Shown piece after piece: positions 34,576 to 49,724 of a DNA stretch of 64,000 nucleotides. The notes below the pieces were generated by a model. It was not told where the DNA came from. It did not search any database and saw nothing but the letters and a program-made list of their open reading frames with translations. The position numbers and the translations under genes are program-made. This DNA is from Paraburkholderia silvatlantica (GTDB lineage Bacteria > Pseudomonadota > Gammaproteobacteria > Burkholderiales > Burkholderiaceae), in contig NZ_QEOL01000002.1 in the NCBI RefSeq assembly GCF_003096715.1, forward strand, positions 1-64,000. Reading direction: 5' to 3'. Each line of letters opens with the position of its first letter. Positions within the stretch are counted from its first letter, which is position 1.

Positions 34576-35667
34576 TCACGCACCGGTGGCGCGAATCGCG
34601 CGGCTGTGACGATGCACTTCGTCCACGAGTTCGGCCACGCTTTCGGGCGGCGTGAACTGCGAGATGCCATGGCCGAGATTGAACACATGGCCCGCGTGCG
34701 CGCCAAAGCTGTCCAGTACCGCGCGCGCCTGTTCGCGAATCGCGGCAGGCGAGGCGAACAGCACGGTGGGATCGAGGTTGCCCTGGAGCGCCACGCGATC
34801 GCCCACGCGCTCGCGCGCACGCCCAAGATTGACGGTCCAGTCGAGGCCCACGGCGTCCACGCCCGAATCGGCGATTTCGTCGAGCCAGAGGCCGCCGCCC
34901 TTCGTGAACGTGATCACCGGCACGCGCTCGCCATCGTGCTCGCGCTTGAGCTGCGCCACCACCTGCGCGATGTACGCGAGCGAGAAACGCTGATAGGCGC
35001 CGTCCGCGAGCGCGCCGCCCCAGGTGTCGAAGATCATCACGGCCTGCGCGCCGGCTTCGATCTGCGCGTTCAGGTAGGCCGCCACGGCCTGCGCGTTGAC
35101 TTCGAGAATGCGCTGCATGAGGTCCGGGCGCGCGTACAGCATCGACTTCACCGTGCGGAAGTCGTCCGAGCCGCCGCCCTCGACCATGTAGCAGGCGAGC
35201 GTCCACGGGCTGCCCGAAAAGCCGATCAGCGGCACGCGCTGGCGCCCGTCCGCATTGGTGAGCGCGCGGCGAATTTCGCGCACGGCGTCGGTCACGTAGC
35301 CGAGCGTCGCGCCGATATCCGGCACGGCGAGTCGCGCCACGTCTTCTTCGGTACGCACGGGGCGCGCGAACTTCGGCCCTTCACCCGCCTGGAACGAAAG
35401 GCCGAGGCCCATCGCGTCCGGAATCGTGAGGATGTCGGAGAACAGGATCGCGGCGTCGAGCGGATAGCGCTCGAGGGGTTGCAGCGTGACCTCGGTCGCG
35501 TATTCGGGATGCTTCGCGAGGCCGAGGAAGCTGCCCGCGCGGCTGCGCGTCGCGTTGTACTCCGGCAGATAGCGGCCTGCCTGGCGCATCAGCCAGACAG
35601 GCGTGTACTCGGTCGGCTGCCGCAGCAGCGCGCGCAGGAAGGTGTCGTTCAGGAGAGTGTGGGCCAC
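34576..35667 (-). CDS. hemE: Uroporphyrinogen decarboxylase
   Basis: A 363-residue enzyme of haem biosynthesis that decarboxylates uroporphyrinogen III to coproporphyrinogen III in the cytoplasm. It shows [14 protein letters not shown] near the N-terminus, [19 protein letters not shown] and [19 protein letters not shown]. The GTG at 35667 starts the family's usual sequence ([17 protein letters not shown]), but it lacks a clear ribosome-binding site; upstream in-frame Met codons at 35715 and 35736 are alternatives that would add 16-23 residues. Length agrees with the family (about 355-365). Confidence 0.95.
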   Translation of the reverse strand: MAHTLLNDTFLRALLRQPTEYTPVWLMRQAGRYLPEYNATRSRAGSFLGLAKHPEYATEVTLQPLERYPLDAAILFSDILTIPDAMGLGLSFQAGEGPKFARPVRTEEDVARLAVPDIGATLGYVTDAVREIRRALTNADGRQRVPLIGFSGSPWTLACYMVEGGGSDDFRTVKSMLYARPDLMQRILEVNAQAVAAYLNAQIEAGAQAVMIFDTWGGALADGAYQRFSLAYIAQVVAQLKREHDGERVPVITFTKGGGLWLDEIADSGVDAVGLDWTVNLGRARERVGDRVALQGNLDPTVLFASPAAIREQARAVLDSFGAHAGHVFNLGHGISQFTPPESVAELVDEVHRHSRAIRATGA

Positions 35668-35740
35668 GTGCTGGATGCGCGAAGTCGCGCCAGGGTTTCG
35701 GAAGCAAGCGGCCATTTTACCGGAGCGGCCGCCCACGCAT

Positions 35741-35776
35741 GCCGCCTATGCCGCCTATGCCGCCTATGCCGCTGAT
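35741..35776. repeat. Four tandem copies of a 9-bp unit
   Basis: GCCGCCTAT occurs three times in a row, with a fourth copy changed to GCCGCTGAT. It lies in the 255-bp divergent region between hemE and the PheC-like gene, about 75 bp upstream of the hemE start. Confidence 0.9.
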
Positions 35777-35922
35777 GGGCGGGATCAGAAAGCACAATGC
35801 TACTGCAGTATAGGTCTCGCCTACCCAGGTAAGTCCGCGCTTATCTGCCTCGTACGCGAGGACTATCATCAGACGGCTTTCCAGAACGCTACATCTCAAT
35901 CAAAACCCGATACGGAGACACA

Positions 35923-36735
35923 ATGAAAAAAGCCGCTCTCGGCCTGATGTTCGTTAGCGCCGCTTTGCTGAGCGCGTGCGCCACAGGCCCGTCTGCCGGC
36001 GCCGCCGCCAACGGTGCGCAGACCGCCACCGCGCCTTCGCACCTGGACGAGATCATCGCGCGCGGCACGCTGCGCGCCTGCACGACCGGCGACTACAAGC
36101 CCTACTCGTTCTACAGGCAGGACGGCACGTTCGAAGGCATCGACATCGACATGACCCAGTCGCTCGCGAAGTCGCTGGGCGTGAAGGCCGAGTTCGTGAA
36201 GACATCGTGGTCGAACCTCATGAACGACTTTCTCGCGAAGTGCGACATTGCGGTGGGCGGCGTCTCCACGACGCTCGAGCGCCAGAAGCGCGCGTTCTTT
36301 ACCGAGGCCTATCAGGTCGACGGCAAGACGCCGATCGTGCGGTGCGAAGACGTCAAGAAGTACCAAACGGTTGCGCAGATCAACCAGCCTTCCGTGCGCG
36401 TGATCGTGAATCCGGGCGGCACCAACGAGCGCTTCGCGAAGCAGTTCTTGCCGCAGGCGAATCTCATCACGTATCCGGACAACGTGACGATCTTCAAACA
36501 GATCCTCGCGGGCAAGGCCGACGTGATGGTCACCGATGCCTCCGAGACCATGCTGCAGCAGAAGCTCAACCCGGGGCTGTGTTCGGTGCATCCCGACCAG
36601 CCCTTTCAGTATGGCGAGAAAGCGTGGATGGTGCCGCGCGCGGACGTGGTGTTCCAGCAGTATGTCGATCAGTGGCTGCACCTTGCGCGCGCGAGCGGCG
36701 AATATCAGGCAATCTCCGACAAGTGGCTAAAGTGA
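35923..36735 (+). CDS. PheC-like arogenate/prephenate (cyclohexadienyl) dehydratase, lipoprotein form
   Basis: A 270-residue protein of the solute-binding-protein-like group that includes PheC of Pseudomonas. The mature part matches that family's sequence in LRACTTGDYKPYSF, EGIDIDMTQSLAKSLG, TSWSNLMNDF, VGGVSTTLERQKRAFF, VNPGGTNERFA and EKAWMVPRAD, including the Glu in EKAW that corresponds to a catalytic residue. A lipobox (LLSAC, Cys at about 20) would anchor it to a membrane, whereas PheC is soluble and periplasmic. It could make phenylalanine or phenylpyruvate in the periplasm. A simple amino-acid ABC binding protein is the alternative, but no ABC genes are adjacent. Confidence 0.8.
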   Translation: MKKAALGLMFVSAALLSACATGPSAGAAANGAQTATAPSHLDEIIARGTLRACTTGDYKPYSFYRQDGTFEGIDIDMTQSLAKSLGVKAEFVKTSWSNLMNDFLAKCDIAVGGVSTTLERQKRAFFTEAYQVDGKTPIVRCEDVKKYQTVAQINQPSVRVIVNPGGTNERFAKQFLPQANLITYPDNVTIFKQILAGKADVMVTDASETMLQQKLNPGLCSVHPDQPFQYGEKAWMVPRADVVFQQYVDQWLHLARASGEYQAISDKWLK

Positions 36736-37119
36736 GGCGTTGAATCGCGCCGCATTGTTATGGCCCTTCGAATTGCTACGATGAGTTGCAGAAGATGTCG
36801 TGACTCGAGGGGCGCGAAGTTTGCATTTCACGCACGAGCGCAATGCCGACGCATTGCGCATGGGCGCAACCGGTCATGGCGCACCGTGCCCGTCATGCGC
36901 ACGAGGCCCATGCCGTGGGCCTTCCTTCATGCGATACGAATCCTCGCGCGCGAGTTGCCGTTAAGGCTGTCAAACAGCCTCGAAAAAAGCGGTAAAAATG
37001 ACTTCCGCAAAACGCCCAGGATGGCAAAAAGAGCCGCAGAGCCTTATCTGACGGGCGTTACAACCTGAAACACTTTGTTACCGCGAACCTATCTTAATTC
37101 GCCCACAATGCCTTCAACG
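36736..37119. other. Intergenic region, no supported gene
   Basis: No coding frame convinces me here; the frame at 36760-37068 is Arg/Ala-rich and lacks a ribosome-binding site. The right end may carry the promoter of the candidate small RNA. Confidence 0.4.
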
Positions 37120-37327
37120 GTTTCAACACGGATGTGGCGTGGTGCCAGTGTGAGCGGACACAAAACACCAGCCGGTCGGCCCTACGCCGAAGCCCTCTCG
37201 AGGGGCATCCTTGTTGGAGCCGTGACCGGCGTCGCAGACGTTTCATGACCCGGCTCCTCCTTTGGTCTCCTCGCGCTAACCCCGTAGCGTGTGGTTTTTA
37301 GCGGGCTCCAGGCCCGCTTTTTTTTCG
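37120..37327 (+). ncRNA. Candidate small RNA ending in a strong terminator
   Basis: A GC-rich hairpin (AGCGGGCTCCAGGCCCGC) followed by eight or nine T (about 37300-37327) lies 565 bp after the nearest upstream plus-strand stop codon and does not follow any plus-strand gene. The preceding 180 bases hold self-complementary segments, such as GCCCTCTCGAGGGGC and GGAGCCG pairing with CGGCTCC about 30 bases later. I see no ribosome-binding site or frame. The 5' end and promoter are not clear. It is not a match I recognise to 6S, SRP or tmRNA. Confidence 0.4.
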
Positions 37328-37498
37328 CCTGCACCTTTCGTTATTCAACAGGCATCCTTTCCGCATCAACGCCCCCCCTTGCCAGACAATCCAGGCAATC
37401 GCCGGATAATCGTTCGGTTTCCCGACTATTTTTGCGTGCTCCGAAAATCCGCCGCGGTGCCGTGAATCGGCCGCCGCGGCGTCGCATCGAGTCACCTG

Positions 37499-39259
37499 TC
37501 AAGCCGTCTTCTGCTCGCTGATCTTGAGTTCGTCGATCATGCGCGCGCGCATCACGAACTTCTGCACCTTGCCTGTCACGGTCATCGGCAGTTCGTCGAC
37601 GAAACGGATGTACTTCGGGATCTTGTAGTGCGCAATCTGCCCCTGGCAGAACGCCTGGACCTCCTCTGCCGTTGCCGTTTCGCCCGGCCGCAATACGATC
37701 CACGCGCACACTTCTTCGCCGTACTTCGCGTCGGGCACGCCGAACACCTGCGCGGACTGCACCTTCGGGTGGCGGAACAGAAACTCTTCGATCTCACGCG
37801 GGTAGATGTTCTCGCCGCCGCGAATGAGCATGTCCTTGAGGCGGCCGACGATGTTGCAGTAGCCTTCGGCGTCGAGCGTCGCGAGATCGCCCGTATGCAT
37901 CCAGCCATCGACGATCGACTCGGCCGTCTTCTGCTCGTCGCCCCAATAGCCCTGCATCACCGAATAGCCCTTCGTGCATAGCTCGCCCGTTTCGCCCACG
38001 GGCACGGTATTGCCGAGCGCGTCGACGATCTTCACTTCGAGATGCGGCTGAATCCGGCCGACCGTGGTCGTGCGTTTGTCGAGCGGGTCGGTGGTCGAAC
38101 TCTGGAACGACACCGGGCTCGTTTCCGTCATGCCGTAGGCGATCGTGATTTCGGCAAGATGCATCTTCGAGACCACGCGCTTCATCGTCTCGATCGGGCA
38201 CGGCGAGCCGGCCATGATGCCCGTGCGCAGCTTCGAAAGATCGAAACGCGCGAACTCCGGATGATCGAGTTCCGCGATGAACATCGTGGGCACGCCGTGC
38301 AGTGCCGTGCAGCCCTCTTCCGAGACGGCTTCGAGCGTTGCGCGCGGATCAAAGGCTTCGCCCGGGAACACCATGTTCGCGCCCACGGAAACGCACGCGA
38401 GCACGGCGAGCACCATGCCAAAGCAGTGATAGAGCGGCACCGGAATGCAGAGCGAGTCTTCTTGCGTAAGGCGCATCGCCTGGGCGATGAAACGCCCGTT
38501 GTTGAGCACGTTGCGGTGCGTGAGCGTCGCGCCCTTCGGATTGCCGGTCGTGCCGCTCGTGAACTGGATGTTGATGGCGTCATCGGGCGAGAGCGTCGCG
38601 TCGATCGCGTCGAGCCACGCCGTACCGTCGCGCGCAATGCGCTCGCGACCCATCTCCACGAGTTCGCTGAAGCAGAACATGCCGGGCGTGGCCGTGTCGC
38701 ACATGCGCACGACCGCGCGCAGTTCGGGCAGGCGCGCAGCCTGCAGCTGGCCGGGCGTGGCGCTCGCAAGCTCGGGCGCGAGCGTCTGCAGCATCTCCAG
38801 ATACTTCGAGGTCTTGAAGCTTTCTGCCGAGACGATCGCCTTGCAGCCGACCTTGTTCAGCGCATATTCGAGTTCGGCCAGGCGATACGCGGGATTGATG
38901 TTGACGAGCACCGCGCCGATACGCGCGGTCGCAAACTGGGTGAGGAGCCACTCGACGCGATTGGGCGACCAGATGCCGACGCGATCCCCCTTGACGATAC
39001 CTAGCTCGGCGAAGCCGGCCGCGAGCACGTCGACTTCGGCGGCGAACTCGCGCCAGTTCCAGCGGATGCCCTGCTCGCGGAACACCACGGCAGGCCGCCC
39101 GGGAAAGCGGCCGGCTGTCTCCTGCAGGAACGTGCCGAGGGTCGCGTCGCTGAGCGGCACGTCGGTTGTGCCTCGCACGTAGGAAAGCCCGTCTCTCGGC
39201 GCGATGAGCGGCTCATGTACACCGGGCGCGGCGCGCGCGCCTGCTGCGTCGATTGCCAT
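37499..39259 (-). CDS. Fatty acyl-CoA ligase (AMP-binding)
   Basis: A 586-residue member of the adenylate-forming superfamily that activates a carboxylic acid to its CoA thioester via an acyl-AMP. Signature motifs: the P-loop [37 protein letters not shown] and the C-terminal catalytic Lys in [10 protein letters not shown]. The overall layout and length fit medium- or long-chain fatty acyl-CoA synthetases. AGGAG lies about ten bases before the ATG. It is flanked by the candidate RNA and by the atp terminator and seems monocistronic. The chain-length preference is unknown. Confidence 0.9.
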   Translation of the reverse strand: MAIDAAGARAAPGVHEPLIAPRDGLSYVRGTTDVPLSDATLGTFLQETAGRFPGRPAVVFREQGIRWNWREFAAEVDVLAAGFAELGIVKGDRVGIWSPNRVEWLLTQFATARIGAVLVNINPAYRLAELEYALNKVGCKAIVSAESFKTSKYLEMLQTLAPELASATPGQLQAARLPELRAVVRMCDTATPGMFCFSELVEMGRERIARDGTAWLDAIDATLSPDDAINIQFTSGTTGNPKGATLTHRNVLNNGRFIAQAMRLTQEDSLCIPVPLYHCFGMVLAVLACVSVGANMVFPGEAFDPRATLEAVSEEGCTALHGVPTMFIAELDHPEFARFDLSKLRTGIMAGSPCPIETMKRVVSKMHLAEITIAYGMTETSPVSFQSSTTDPLDKRTTTVGRIQPHLEVKIVDALGNTVPVGETGELCTKGYSVMQGYWGDEQKTAESIVDGWMHTGDLATLDAEGYCNIVGRLKDMLIRGGENIYPREIEEFLFRHPKVQSAQVFGVPDAKYGEEVCAWIVLRPGETATAEEVQAFCQGQIAHYKIPKYIRFVDELPMTVTGKVQKFVMRARMIDELKISEQKTA

Positions 39260-39591
39260 GATGGCTGTCTCCTGGGGAGCGTCACTCCCGCGTTTGAAAT
39301 GAATTTGAAAACCATTGTGCCACCGGATTTCCCGGGGGCGGCATCAAGTCTTACCCGCAGGGTCTCGGCCGACTGCGAACACATGATTTGGCATTACCTT
39401 TCCGTAAACGTCAAGTATGTCTGAGCGTTTTTATCGACCACCGTGACTCACGGCATTTATGCCGCGTTTTTCATCTCGATGCCATCGGGCCGTGCCCGCT
39501 CACCGGAGCGCACATGCAAAAAGGGCCCCCCGGTTGGGGAGCCCTTTTTGCTTCGAACGCCGCGCCACGAGGGCGCGCGTACGAGAACCAG
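39260..39591. other. Intergenic region between the acyl-CoA ligase and atpC
   Basis: It holds the ligase promoter region and the atp-operon terminator (39516-39550). No gene is seen. Confidence 0.5.
39516..39550 (-). terminator. Terminator of the atp operon
   Basis: A run of A, then GGGCCCCCC-GGTT-GGGGAGCCC and a T-run on the plus strand; on the minus strand this is a GC-rich stem followed by T-run, 42 bp after the atpC stop. It can also work in the other direction. Confidence 0.85.
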
Positions 39592-40017
39592 TTAATGCTG
39601 GTTCATCCTGCGCAGGCGCTGGATCGCCGCGAGTTGCGCGACCGCGTAGGCCAGTTCGGCCTGGGCGGTGGCGTACTCGAGGTTCGAGCCCGCGTTCTGC
39701 AGCGTCTCTTCAGCGCGCTTGCGCGCTTCCGTGGCCTTCGCCTCGTCGAGATCCTTGCCGCGAATCGCGGTGTCGGCGAGCACCGTGACGGCGCCCGGCT
39801 GAACTTCGAGAATGCCGCCTGCGACGAACACGAACTCTTCGCCGCCGTCTTCCGCCACGATGCGCACTGCACCCGGACGAATACGCGTGATGAGCGGCGT
39901 GTGGCCCGGCAGAATACCCAGCTCGCCCGCCTCGCCCGGAAGCGCGACGAACTTCGCCTGGCCGTCGAAGATATTCTCTTCGGCGCTGACGACGTCTACC
40001 TTGATGGTTGCTGCCAT
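39592..40017 (-). CDS. atpC: F1Fo ATP synthase epsilon subunit
   Basis: A 141-residue central-stalk subunit that links rotation to catalysis and can inhibit ATP hydrolysis. It begins [19 protein letters not shown] and contains [19 protein letters not shown], the epsilon signature; the C-terminal helix pair follows. Last gene of the atpIBEFHAGDC operon, with the operon terminator just downstream. Confidence 0.97.
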   Translation of the reverse strand: MAATIKVDVVSAEENIFDGQAKFVALPGEAGELGILPGHTPLITRIRPGAVRIVAEDGGEEFVFVAGGILEVQPGAVTVLADTAIRGKDLDEAKATEARKRAEETLQNAGSNLEYATAQAELAYAVAQLAAIQRLRRMNQH

Positions 40018-40147
40018 ATGTGTCGACTCCTGTCGATCGGCGTTAGCGCTTCAGCGCTTATTCCGATCCCATGTGCGGCCTGGGGTCAATGGGTTGCTTC
40101 GGCGGACAAGTCATGCGTTACCTGCCCGCCCGTTGGCAACTCGACCC

Positions 40148-41569
<1,422 letters not shown>

Positions 41570-41622
41570 TCACTCGCTCACCGGATCAACACCGGCGCGG
41601 TTTCGCACTCGGTTCGCGCCTG

Positions 41623-42504
41623 TCAGACGGCGGCTGCGCCGCCGACGATTTCCGAAAGTTCCTTCGTAATCGCGGCCTGGCGGCTCTTGTTGTACGAGAG
41701 CTGCAGTTCGTTGATGACCGTCTTCGCGTTGTCCGACGCCGCCTTCATCGCCACCATACGGGCCGACTGCTCCGAAGCCATGTTTTCCGCCACGGCCTGA
41801 TAGACCAGGGCTTCGACATAGCGCACCAGCAGTTCGTCCACGACGGTTTGCGCGTCCGGCTCGTAGATGTAGTCCCACGCCGATTTCGGCGTCGTGCCGT
41901 CGTCGTTCGCTTCGAGACGCTCGGCCGACAGCGGCAGCAGTTGCTCGATCACAGGCTCCTGCTTCATCGTGTTGACGAAGCGCGTGTACGCGAGGTACAC
42001 GGCGGAAAGCTTGCCTTCCGAGTACTGGTCGAGCTGCACCTTGATCGCGCCGATCAGCTTTTCGAGGTGCGGCGTGTCGCCGAGTTGCACAACGTTCGAG
42101 ACGACCTTCGCGCGCAGACGGTTCAGGAAACCGAGGCCCTTGCTGCCGATCGCAGTGGCTTCGATCGACGTGCCGGATGCCTCCAGATCCTTGAACTTCT
42201 GCAGCGTCGCGCGCAGCACGTTGGTGTTCATCCCGCCGCACAGACCCTTGTCGGTCGTGACGAGAATCACGCCTGCGACCTTCGCACCGGTGTTTTCCAC
42301 CATGAACGGGTGGCGGTACTCGGGGTTCGCACGGCTCATGTGCGCAGCGATGTCGCGGACCTTGTCGGCATACGGGCGGGCGGCGCGCATGCGCTCCTGG
42401 GCGCGGCGCATTTTCGACGCCGCGACCATTTCCATCGCCTTGGTGATCTTGCGCGTGTTCTGCACGCTCTTGATCTTGCCGCGAATTTCCTTCATTCCAG
42501 CCAT
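41623..42504 (-). CDS. atpG: F1Fo ATP synthase gamma subunit
   Basis: A 293-residue rotor shaft. Start [32 protein letters not shown] gives the N-terminal helix; the C-terminal helix has [36 protein letters not shown]-type sequence lies near the start. Normal length; it sits between atpA and atpD. Confidence 0.98.
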   Translation of the reverse strand: MAGMKEIRGKIKSVQNTRKITKAMEMVAASKMRRAQERMRAARPYADKVRDIAAHMSRANPEYRHPFMVENTGAKVAGVILVTTDKGLCGGMNTNVLRATLQKFKDLEASGTSIEATAIGSKGLGFLNRLRAKVVSNVVQLGDTPHLEKLIGAIKVQLDQYSEGKLSAVYLAYTRFVNTMKQEPVIEQLLPLSAERLEANDDGTTPKSAWDYIYEPDAQTVVDELLVRYVEALVYQAVAENMASEQSARMVAMKAASDNAKTVINELQLSYNKSRQAAITKELSEIVGGAAAV

Positions 42505-42589
42505 TGCTTTGCTCCTTTGTCGACCCGGATGAGCGCTTGCGCGCCGCCCCGGGTCCCAGTCCGTTTATCGTGTCTGATTCCCGGACGGA

Positions 42590-44131
<1,542 letters not shown>

Positions 44132-44198
44132 TATTCGCTCCTGATGTTCAATTCTGTTGCGTGCCAGCCGCCGCGCCCGATCCTTGGGATCGAGGCGC

Positions 44199-44738
44199 TC
44201 AGGCGGTCAGAGCCGCCTGCATGCTGGCGAGCCGCGCGCGGACCGAGGTATCGAGCACTTCGTCGCCGACCGTGACGCGCACGCCGCCGATGAGCGACTT
44301 GTCGATCTCGACGGTCGGCTTCAGCTTGCATTTGAACTTGCGTTCGAGGCTGGCGACGAGGTCGTCCAACTGGGCGCCTTCGAGCGGGAACGCGCTGACG
44401 ATCACTGCGTCAGCAGCACCTGCCCTGGCGTTCTTGAGCGCTTCGAACTGCGTCTGGATTTCCGGCAGCAGTGCCAGGCGATGATTCTCGATCAGCATCT
44501 GCACGAGGTTCTTCACCTCGGCCGATTCCTTGACCGGCGACTTCACCGCCGCGAGCAGCAGCTCGACGACCTGGGCATGGCTCACCTTCGGGCTCGTCGC
44601 GACCGACTGCACCTCGGGCAAGGCCGCAACCTGTGCCAGCTCCGAAACGAGCGTGGACCAGGCGGCGGTGTCACCAGCTTCGGCCACGCCAAACAATGCT
44701 TCTGCGTACGGGCGGGCGATGGTTGCAAGTTCGGCCAT
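44199..44738 (-). CDS. atpH: F1Fo ATP synthase delta subunit
   Basis: A 179-residue peripheral-stalk subunit that ties F1 to the stator. Opens [19 protein letters not shown] and ends with [23 protein letters not shown], the family signature near the C-terminus. It starts 2 bp after the atpF stop, so the two are translated together. Confidence 0.97.
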   Translation of the reverse strand: MAELATIARPYAEALFGVAEAGDTAAWSTLVSELAQVAALPEVQSVATSPKVSHAQVVELLLAAVKSPVKESAEVKNLVQMLIENHRLALLPEIQTQFEALKNARAGAADAVIVSAFPLEGAQLDDLVASLERKFKCKLKPTVEIDKSLIGGVRVTVGDEVLDTSVRARLASMQAALTA

Positions 44739-44740
44739 GA

Positions 44741-45211
44741 TCAGAGCTCGGCTTTCAGTTGATTCAGCAGTTCGGCGTGGGCCGACTGATCGACTTCGCG
44801 CTTCAGGATCTGCTCGGCGCCTTGCACGGCGAGGGCGGCGACTTCGGCGCGCAGTGCTTCGCGTGCCTTGACGACCTGCTGGTCGGCGTCGGCCTTCGCC
44901 TGAGCGATGATGCGTGCCGCTTCCGCGTGTGCCTGGGCCTTGATTTCTTCTGCGACGGCCAGCGCGCGCTTTTCGGCGTCGGCGATACGGCTTTGACCCT
45001 CGTTACGGGCCGTAGCGAGCTCTTCGCCGACGCGCTTGTGCGCCGCTTCGAGTTCCGCCTTGCCCTTTTCCGCAGCGGCGAGGCCGTCTGCGATCTTCTT
45101 CGAGCGCTCGTCGAGGGCGTTGATCAACGGCGGCCACACGAACTTCATCGTGAACCACGCGAGGATCAGGAACACGACCATTTGCGCAAACAGGGTTGCG
45201 TTGAGATTCAC
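44741..45211 (-). CDS. atpF: F1Fo ATP synthase b subunit
   Basis: A 156-residue stator subunit. Single N-terminal membrane helix (about 5-25, [20 protein letters not shown]) followed by a long Ala/Glu/Lys-rich coiled coil. Normal length. 140 bp follow the atpE gene. Confidence 0.97.
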   Translation of the reverse strand: MNLNATLFAQMVVFLILAWFTMKFVWPPLINALDERSKKIADGLAAAEKGKAELEAAHKRVGEELATARNEGQSRIADAEKRALAVAEEIKAQAHAEAARIIAQAKADADQQVVKAREALRAEVAALAVQGAEQILKREVDQSAHAELLNQLKAEL

Positions 45212-45351
45212 GGTGTTTCCTTAATCGTTGCTATTCCGGGGAATTGAAACGGCAAGGCGCTCATCGGTTGTGAAACTCGATCAGCGCCTCGTCTCCCGTT
45301 CCGCCATGCGCCCACTACCCGTTATAGGTCAGGCGCAACCTTCCAGGGAAC

Positions 45352-45630
<279 letters not shown>

Positions 45631-45687
45631 TTATTGAGATTTTCTGGAACTGGGGATTTAAAACTGCAATTCTGGTTCGACGAGCAC

Positions 45688-47293
<1,606 letters not shown>

Positions 47294-47597
47294 CGCTTGA
47301 TTCCGGAAATTCGCCTTGCACGCGCTTTATTACAGCGTACTTACAGCATCGCCAACCAAATAAATCCGGGCGATTGTAAGCGATAGTTGCAGGCAATTCA
47401 AGACTTTAGGCCCTTCAATAACACCTGTGAAACGCGACTTCATGATGCGGAAAACGCGGCGCCGCGAAGGTGTGACCGGTAACTGTAAGGGACGCCGCAG
47501 GCAAGAAGCAATCCTCAGGATGACCAGGTAATTTCGAGGCCGTCTGGCGTGCAGTTGACCATGCGGGCCATGCGCCAGCATGTGGGATGGACTGGCG
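47294..47597. other. Intergenic region upstream of the atp operon
   Basis: About 300 bp between atpI and the permease gene. It must hold the atp promoter. A tiny minus-strand frame (47515-47571) begins MARMVNC but stops after 18 residues. No RNA gene recognised. Confidence 0.5.
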
Positions 47598-48713
47598 TCA
47601 GAACAGATGCAGCAGCAGCGCGCCGCCCAAAAAGGCCGCGACCCAGAACGGCACGGCGATGAGGTGAAACGGCAACCACACGCCGCGCTGGCCGGAAAGA
47701 CGCACGGCGATGAGATTCGCCAGCGAGCCGATGGCGACGCCGAAGCCCCCCACGCTCACGCCGAACGCGAGTGCGCGCCAGTCGTGCGTGAAGCCCGCGA
47801 GCACAATGGCGGCCGGGACATTGCTGATGACCTGCGACAGCACCGCGCCTGCGGCAAAAGCGCGCATCGGCGTTTGCAGCGACAGCGATGTCAGCGCGTG
47901 ATGAATGGCGGGCAGCGCGGCGACGCTGCGCAGGACGATGAACATCAGCACGAAGATCAGCAGCAGCAGCCAGTCGATCTTGAGCACGATGCGAATGCGC
48001 CAGATCACAAAACCCGCCGCGACCGCGGCCAGCGCGACGCCTGCGTGGTGCGCATCGGCGAGCAGCACGAACGCGACGAAAAGCAGTGCCGCCACGCTCG
48101 CCAACGCGCGATCGACGCGCTGCGGTGCAGCGTCTTTCGAGAGATCGAGCGGTGTGGCCTTGAAAAGAAGCGCGGCAAGCAGGATCAGCATCGCCATCAG
48201 AAACGCGCAAAGCGGTGCGAGCCCGACGACGAAGCGTCCGAACGACACCCCGCTCACTTGCCAGAGAAACAGATTCTGCGGATTGCCGAGCGGCGTGAGC
48301 ACCGAGCCCGCGTTCACGGCAAGCGCGATGACAATCACGAGGCGTTTGAGCGGCAGCGGGGTGAGCTTGTGGAGCGAAAGCACGAGCGGCACCACCACGA
48401 AAAGCGCCACGTCGTTGGTCACGATCATCGATAGCGCAGCGGCCAGCGCGACCAGCAGCAACGCGAGCCCACGTTCCGAATGAATGTGGTGGACGAGTTT
48501 GTGCGCGAGCCAGGTCAGCAATCCTGAATATTCGATGCCCTTCGTCAGGATGAGCAGGCCCGCGAGAGTCATCACCGTTTGCCAGTCGACGAGTGCGGGC
48601 AGCGAGGCGATGGGGCGAGGCGCGTAAATCTGCAACGCCACGAACGCCACGACAAGAATCGCGAGCACCGGCTCCGACACGGCAAATGCGCCGATACGGC
48701 GCAACAGGTTCAT
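47598..48713 (-). CDS. SLC13/ArsB-like inner-membrane ion transporter
   Basis: A 371-residue protein with 10 or more hydrophobic helices. It shows SMIVTNDVALFVVVPL and its internal-repeat counterpart SQVISNVPAAIVLAG, the pair of TN(D/V)-type discontinuous loops characteristic of the ion transporter (ArsB/SLC13/DASS, CitM-like) superfamily, plus the GSVLTPLGNPQNLFLW motif that usually lines the substrate site. Substrate (di-acid, citrate, arsenite or another anion) is not predictable. The ATG at 48713 lacks a good ribosome-binding site; a GTG at 48746 is the alternative. It sits between parB and atpI, on the same strand, where many relatives have no such gene. Confidence 0.85.
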   Translation of the reverse strand: MNLLRRIGAFAVSEPVLAILVVAFVALQIYAPRPIASLPALVDWQTVMTLAGLLILTKGIEYSGLLTWLAHKLVHHIHSERGLALLLVALAAALSMIVTNDVALFVVVPLVLSLHKLTPLPLKRLVIVIALAVNAGSVLTPLGNPQNLFLWQVSGVSFGRFVVGLAPLCAFLMAMLILLAALLFKATPLDLSKDAAPQRVDRALASVAALLFVAFVLLADAHHAGVALAAVAAGFVIWRIRIVLKIDWLLLLIFVLMFIVLRSVAALPAIHHALTSLSLQTPMRAFAAGAVLSQVISNVPAAIVLAGFTHDWRALAFGVSVGGFGVAIGSLANLIAVRLSGQRGVWLPFHLIAVPFWVAAFLGGALLLHLF

Positions 48714-48816
48714 GGGCTCACGCGCGCCCTGCTCCACTTTACGCACCTGCTTTATGCTCCCGCGCGCGCGTGTGCCGCGGCGACGCGCATCGCGTCCATA
48801 ATCTTCACCACCCCCA

Positions 48817-49704
48817 TCACGCCGCCGTTTCGCCGCGCAAACGCAGCAGAATACCGTCGAGCGCGTCGAGGTCGCCGAAGTCGACCGTGAGCTGCCCTCG
48901 CCCGCGTCGTCCGAGCTTGATCCTCACCGATGCCGCAAGCAGATCCGACAGCTCCTCTTCAAGGCGGCGCGTGTCGCGGCCGCCGTCGTGCGCGGCCTTC
49001 GCCTTCACGGCCGGTGCGGCCTTCGTCGTCGCCGAAACGAGCTTCTCCGTTTCACGCACCGACATGCGCTTGTTGACCACCTGGTTCGCCAGCGTGATTT
49101 GCGTGGCGGCGTCCACGGCGAGCAGCGCACGGGCGTGGCCCATGTCGAGATCGCCGGCCAGCAGCATGGTCTGCACGGGCGCCGCGAGATTGAGCAGACG
49201 CAGCAGGTTCGACACCGCGCTGCGCGAGCGCCCCACCGACTCCGCCGCCTGTTCGTGCGTGAAGCTGAACTCGTCGAGCAGGCGCTGGATGCCCTGCGCC
49301 TCTTCCAGCGGATTCAGGTCCTCGCGCTGGATGTTTTCGATCAGCGCCATCGCAGCGGCGGCCAGGTCGGGCACGTCCTTCACGAGCACCGGCACCTCGG
49401 TCAGGCCGGCGATGTGCGCGGCACGGAAGCGCCGCTCACCTGCGATGATCTCGTAGCGCCCCGTCGCGACCGGGCGCACGAGAATCGGCTGCATCAGACC
49501 CTGCGCGCGAATGCTCGCGGCCAGTTCCTGGAGCGCGCCCTCGTCCATGCGCGTGCGCGGCTGGTATTTGCCGGCCTGCATCTGCGTGAGCGGCAGCGTG
49601 TTGGGCGCGCCGTCGATCTTCACCGCCTCGGTGATGTCCGCGCTGCCGCCGAGCAATGCTTCCAGCCCCCGGCCCAGCCCCTTCTTCCGTGCTACTGCAT
49701 TCAT
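48817..49704 (-). CDS. parB: Chromosome-partitioning protein ParB
   Basis: A 295-residue DNA clamp that binds parS and spreads, using CTP. The N-terminal part has YQPRTRMDEGALQELAASIRAQG and the CTP-binding/arginine patch GERRFRAAHIAG; the helix-turn-helix is FTHEQAAESVGRSRSAVSNLLRLLNL; the C-terminal dimerisation domain ends LDALDGILLRLRG. It follows parA by 20 bp in one transcript, with parS sites nearby. Confidence 0.97.
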   Translation of the reverse strand: MNAVARKKGLGRGLEALLGGSADITEAVKIDGAPNTLPLTQMQAGKYQPRTRMDEGALQELAASIRAQGLMQPILVRPVATGRYEIIAGERRFRAAHIAGLTEVPVLVKDVPDLAAAAMALIENIQREDLNPLEEAQGIQRLLDEFSFTHEQAAESVGRSRSAVSNLLRLLNLAAPVQTMLLAGDLDMGHARALLAVDAATQITLANQVVNKRMSVRETEKLVSATTKAAPAVKAKAAHDGGRDTRRLEEELSDLLAASVRIKLGRRGRGQLTVDFGDLDALDGILLRLRGETAA

Positions 49705-49724
49705 CGTGCTTCCCCAGTCTCTCG

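Noticed and set aside
36760..37068. 102-residue plus-strand frame after the PheC-like gene
   Set aside because: Arg-rich, no ribosome-binding site, no family resemblance.
37120..37327. Reading the orphan-terminator region as 6S RNA
   Set aside because: I could not make the long closing stem and central bubble of 6S from this sequence, so only an unnamed candidate is reported.
47515..47571. Minus-strand frame beginning MARMVNC, like the Fe(II)-trafficking protein YggX
   Set aside because: It stops after 18 residues and the rest does not match in any frame I checked.
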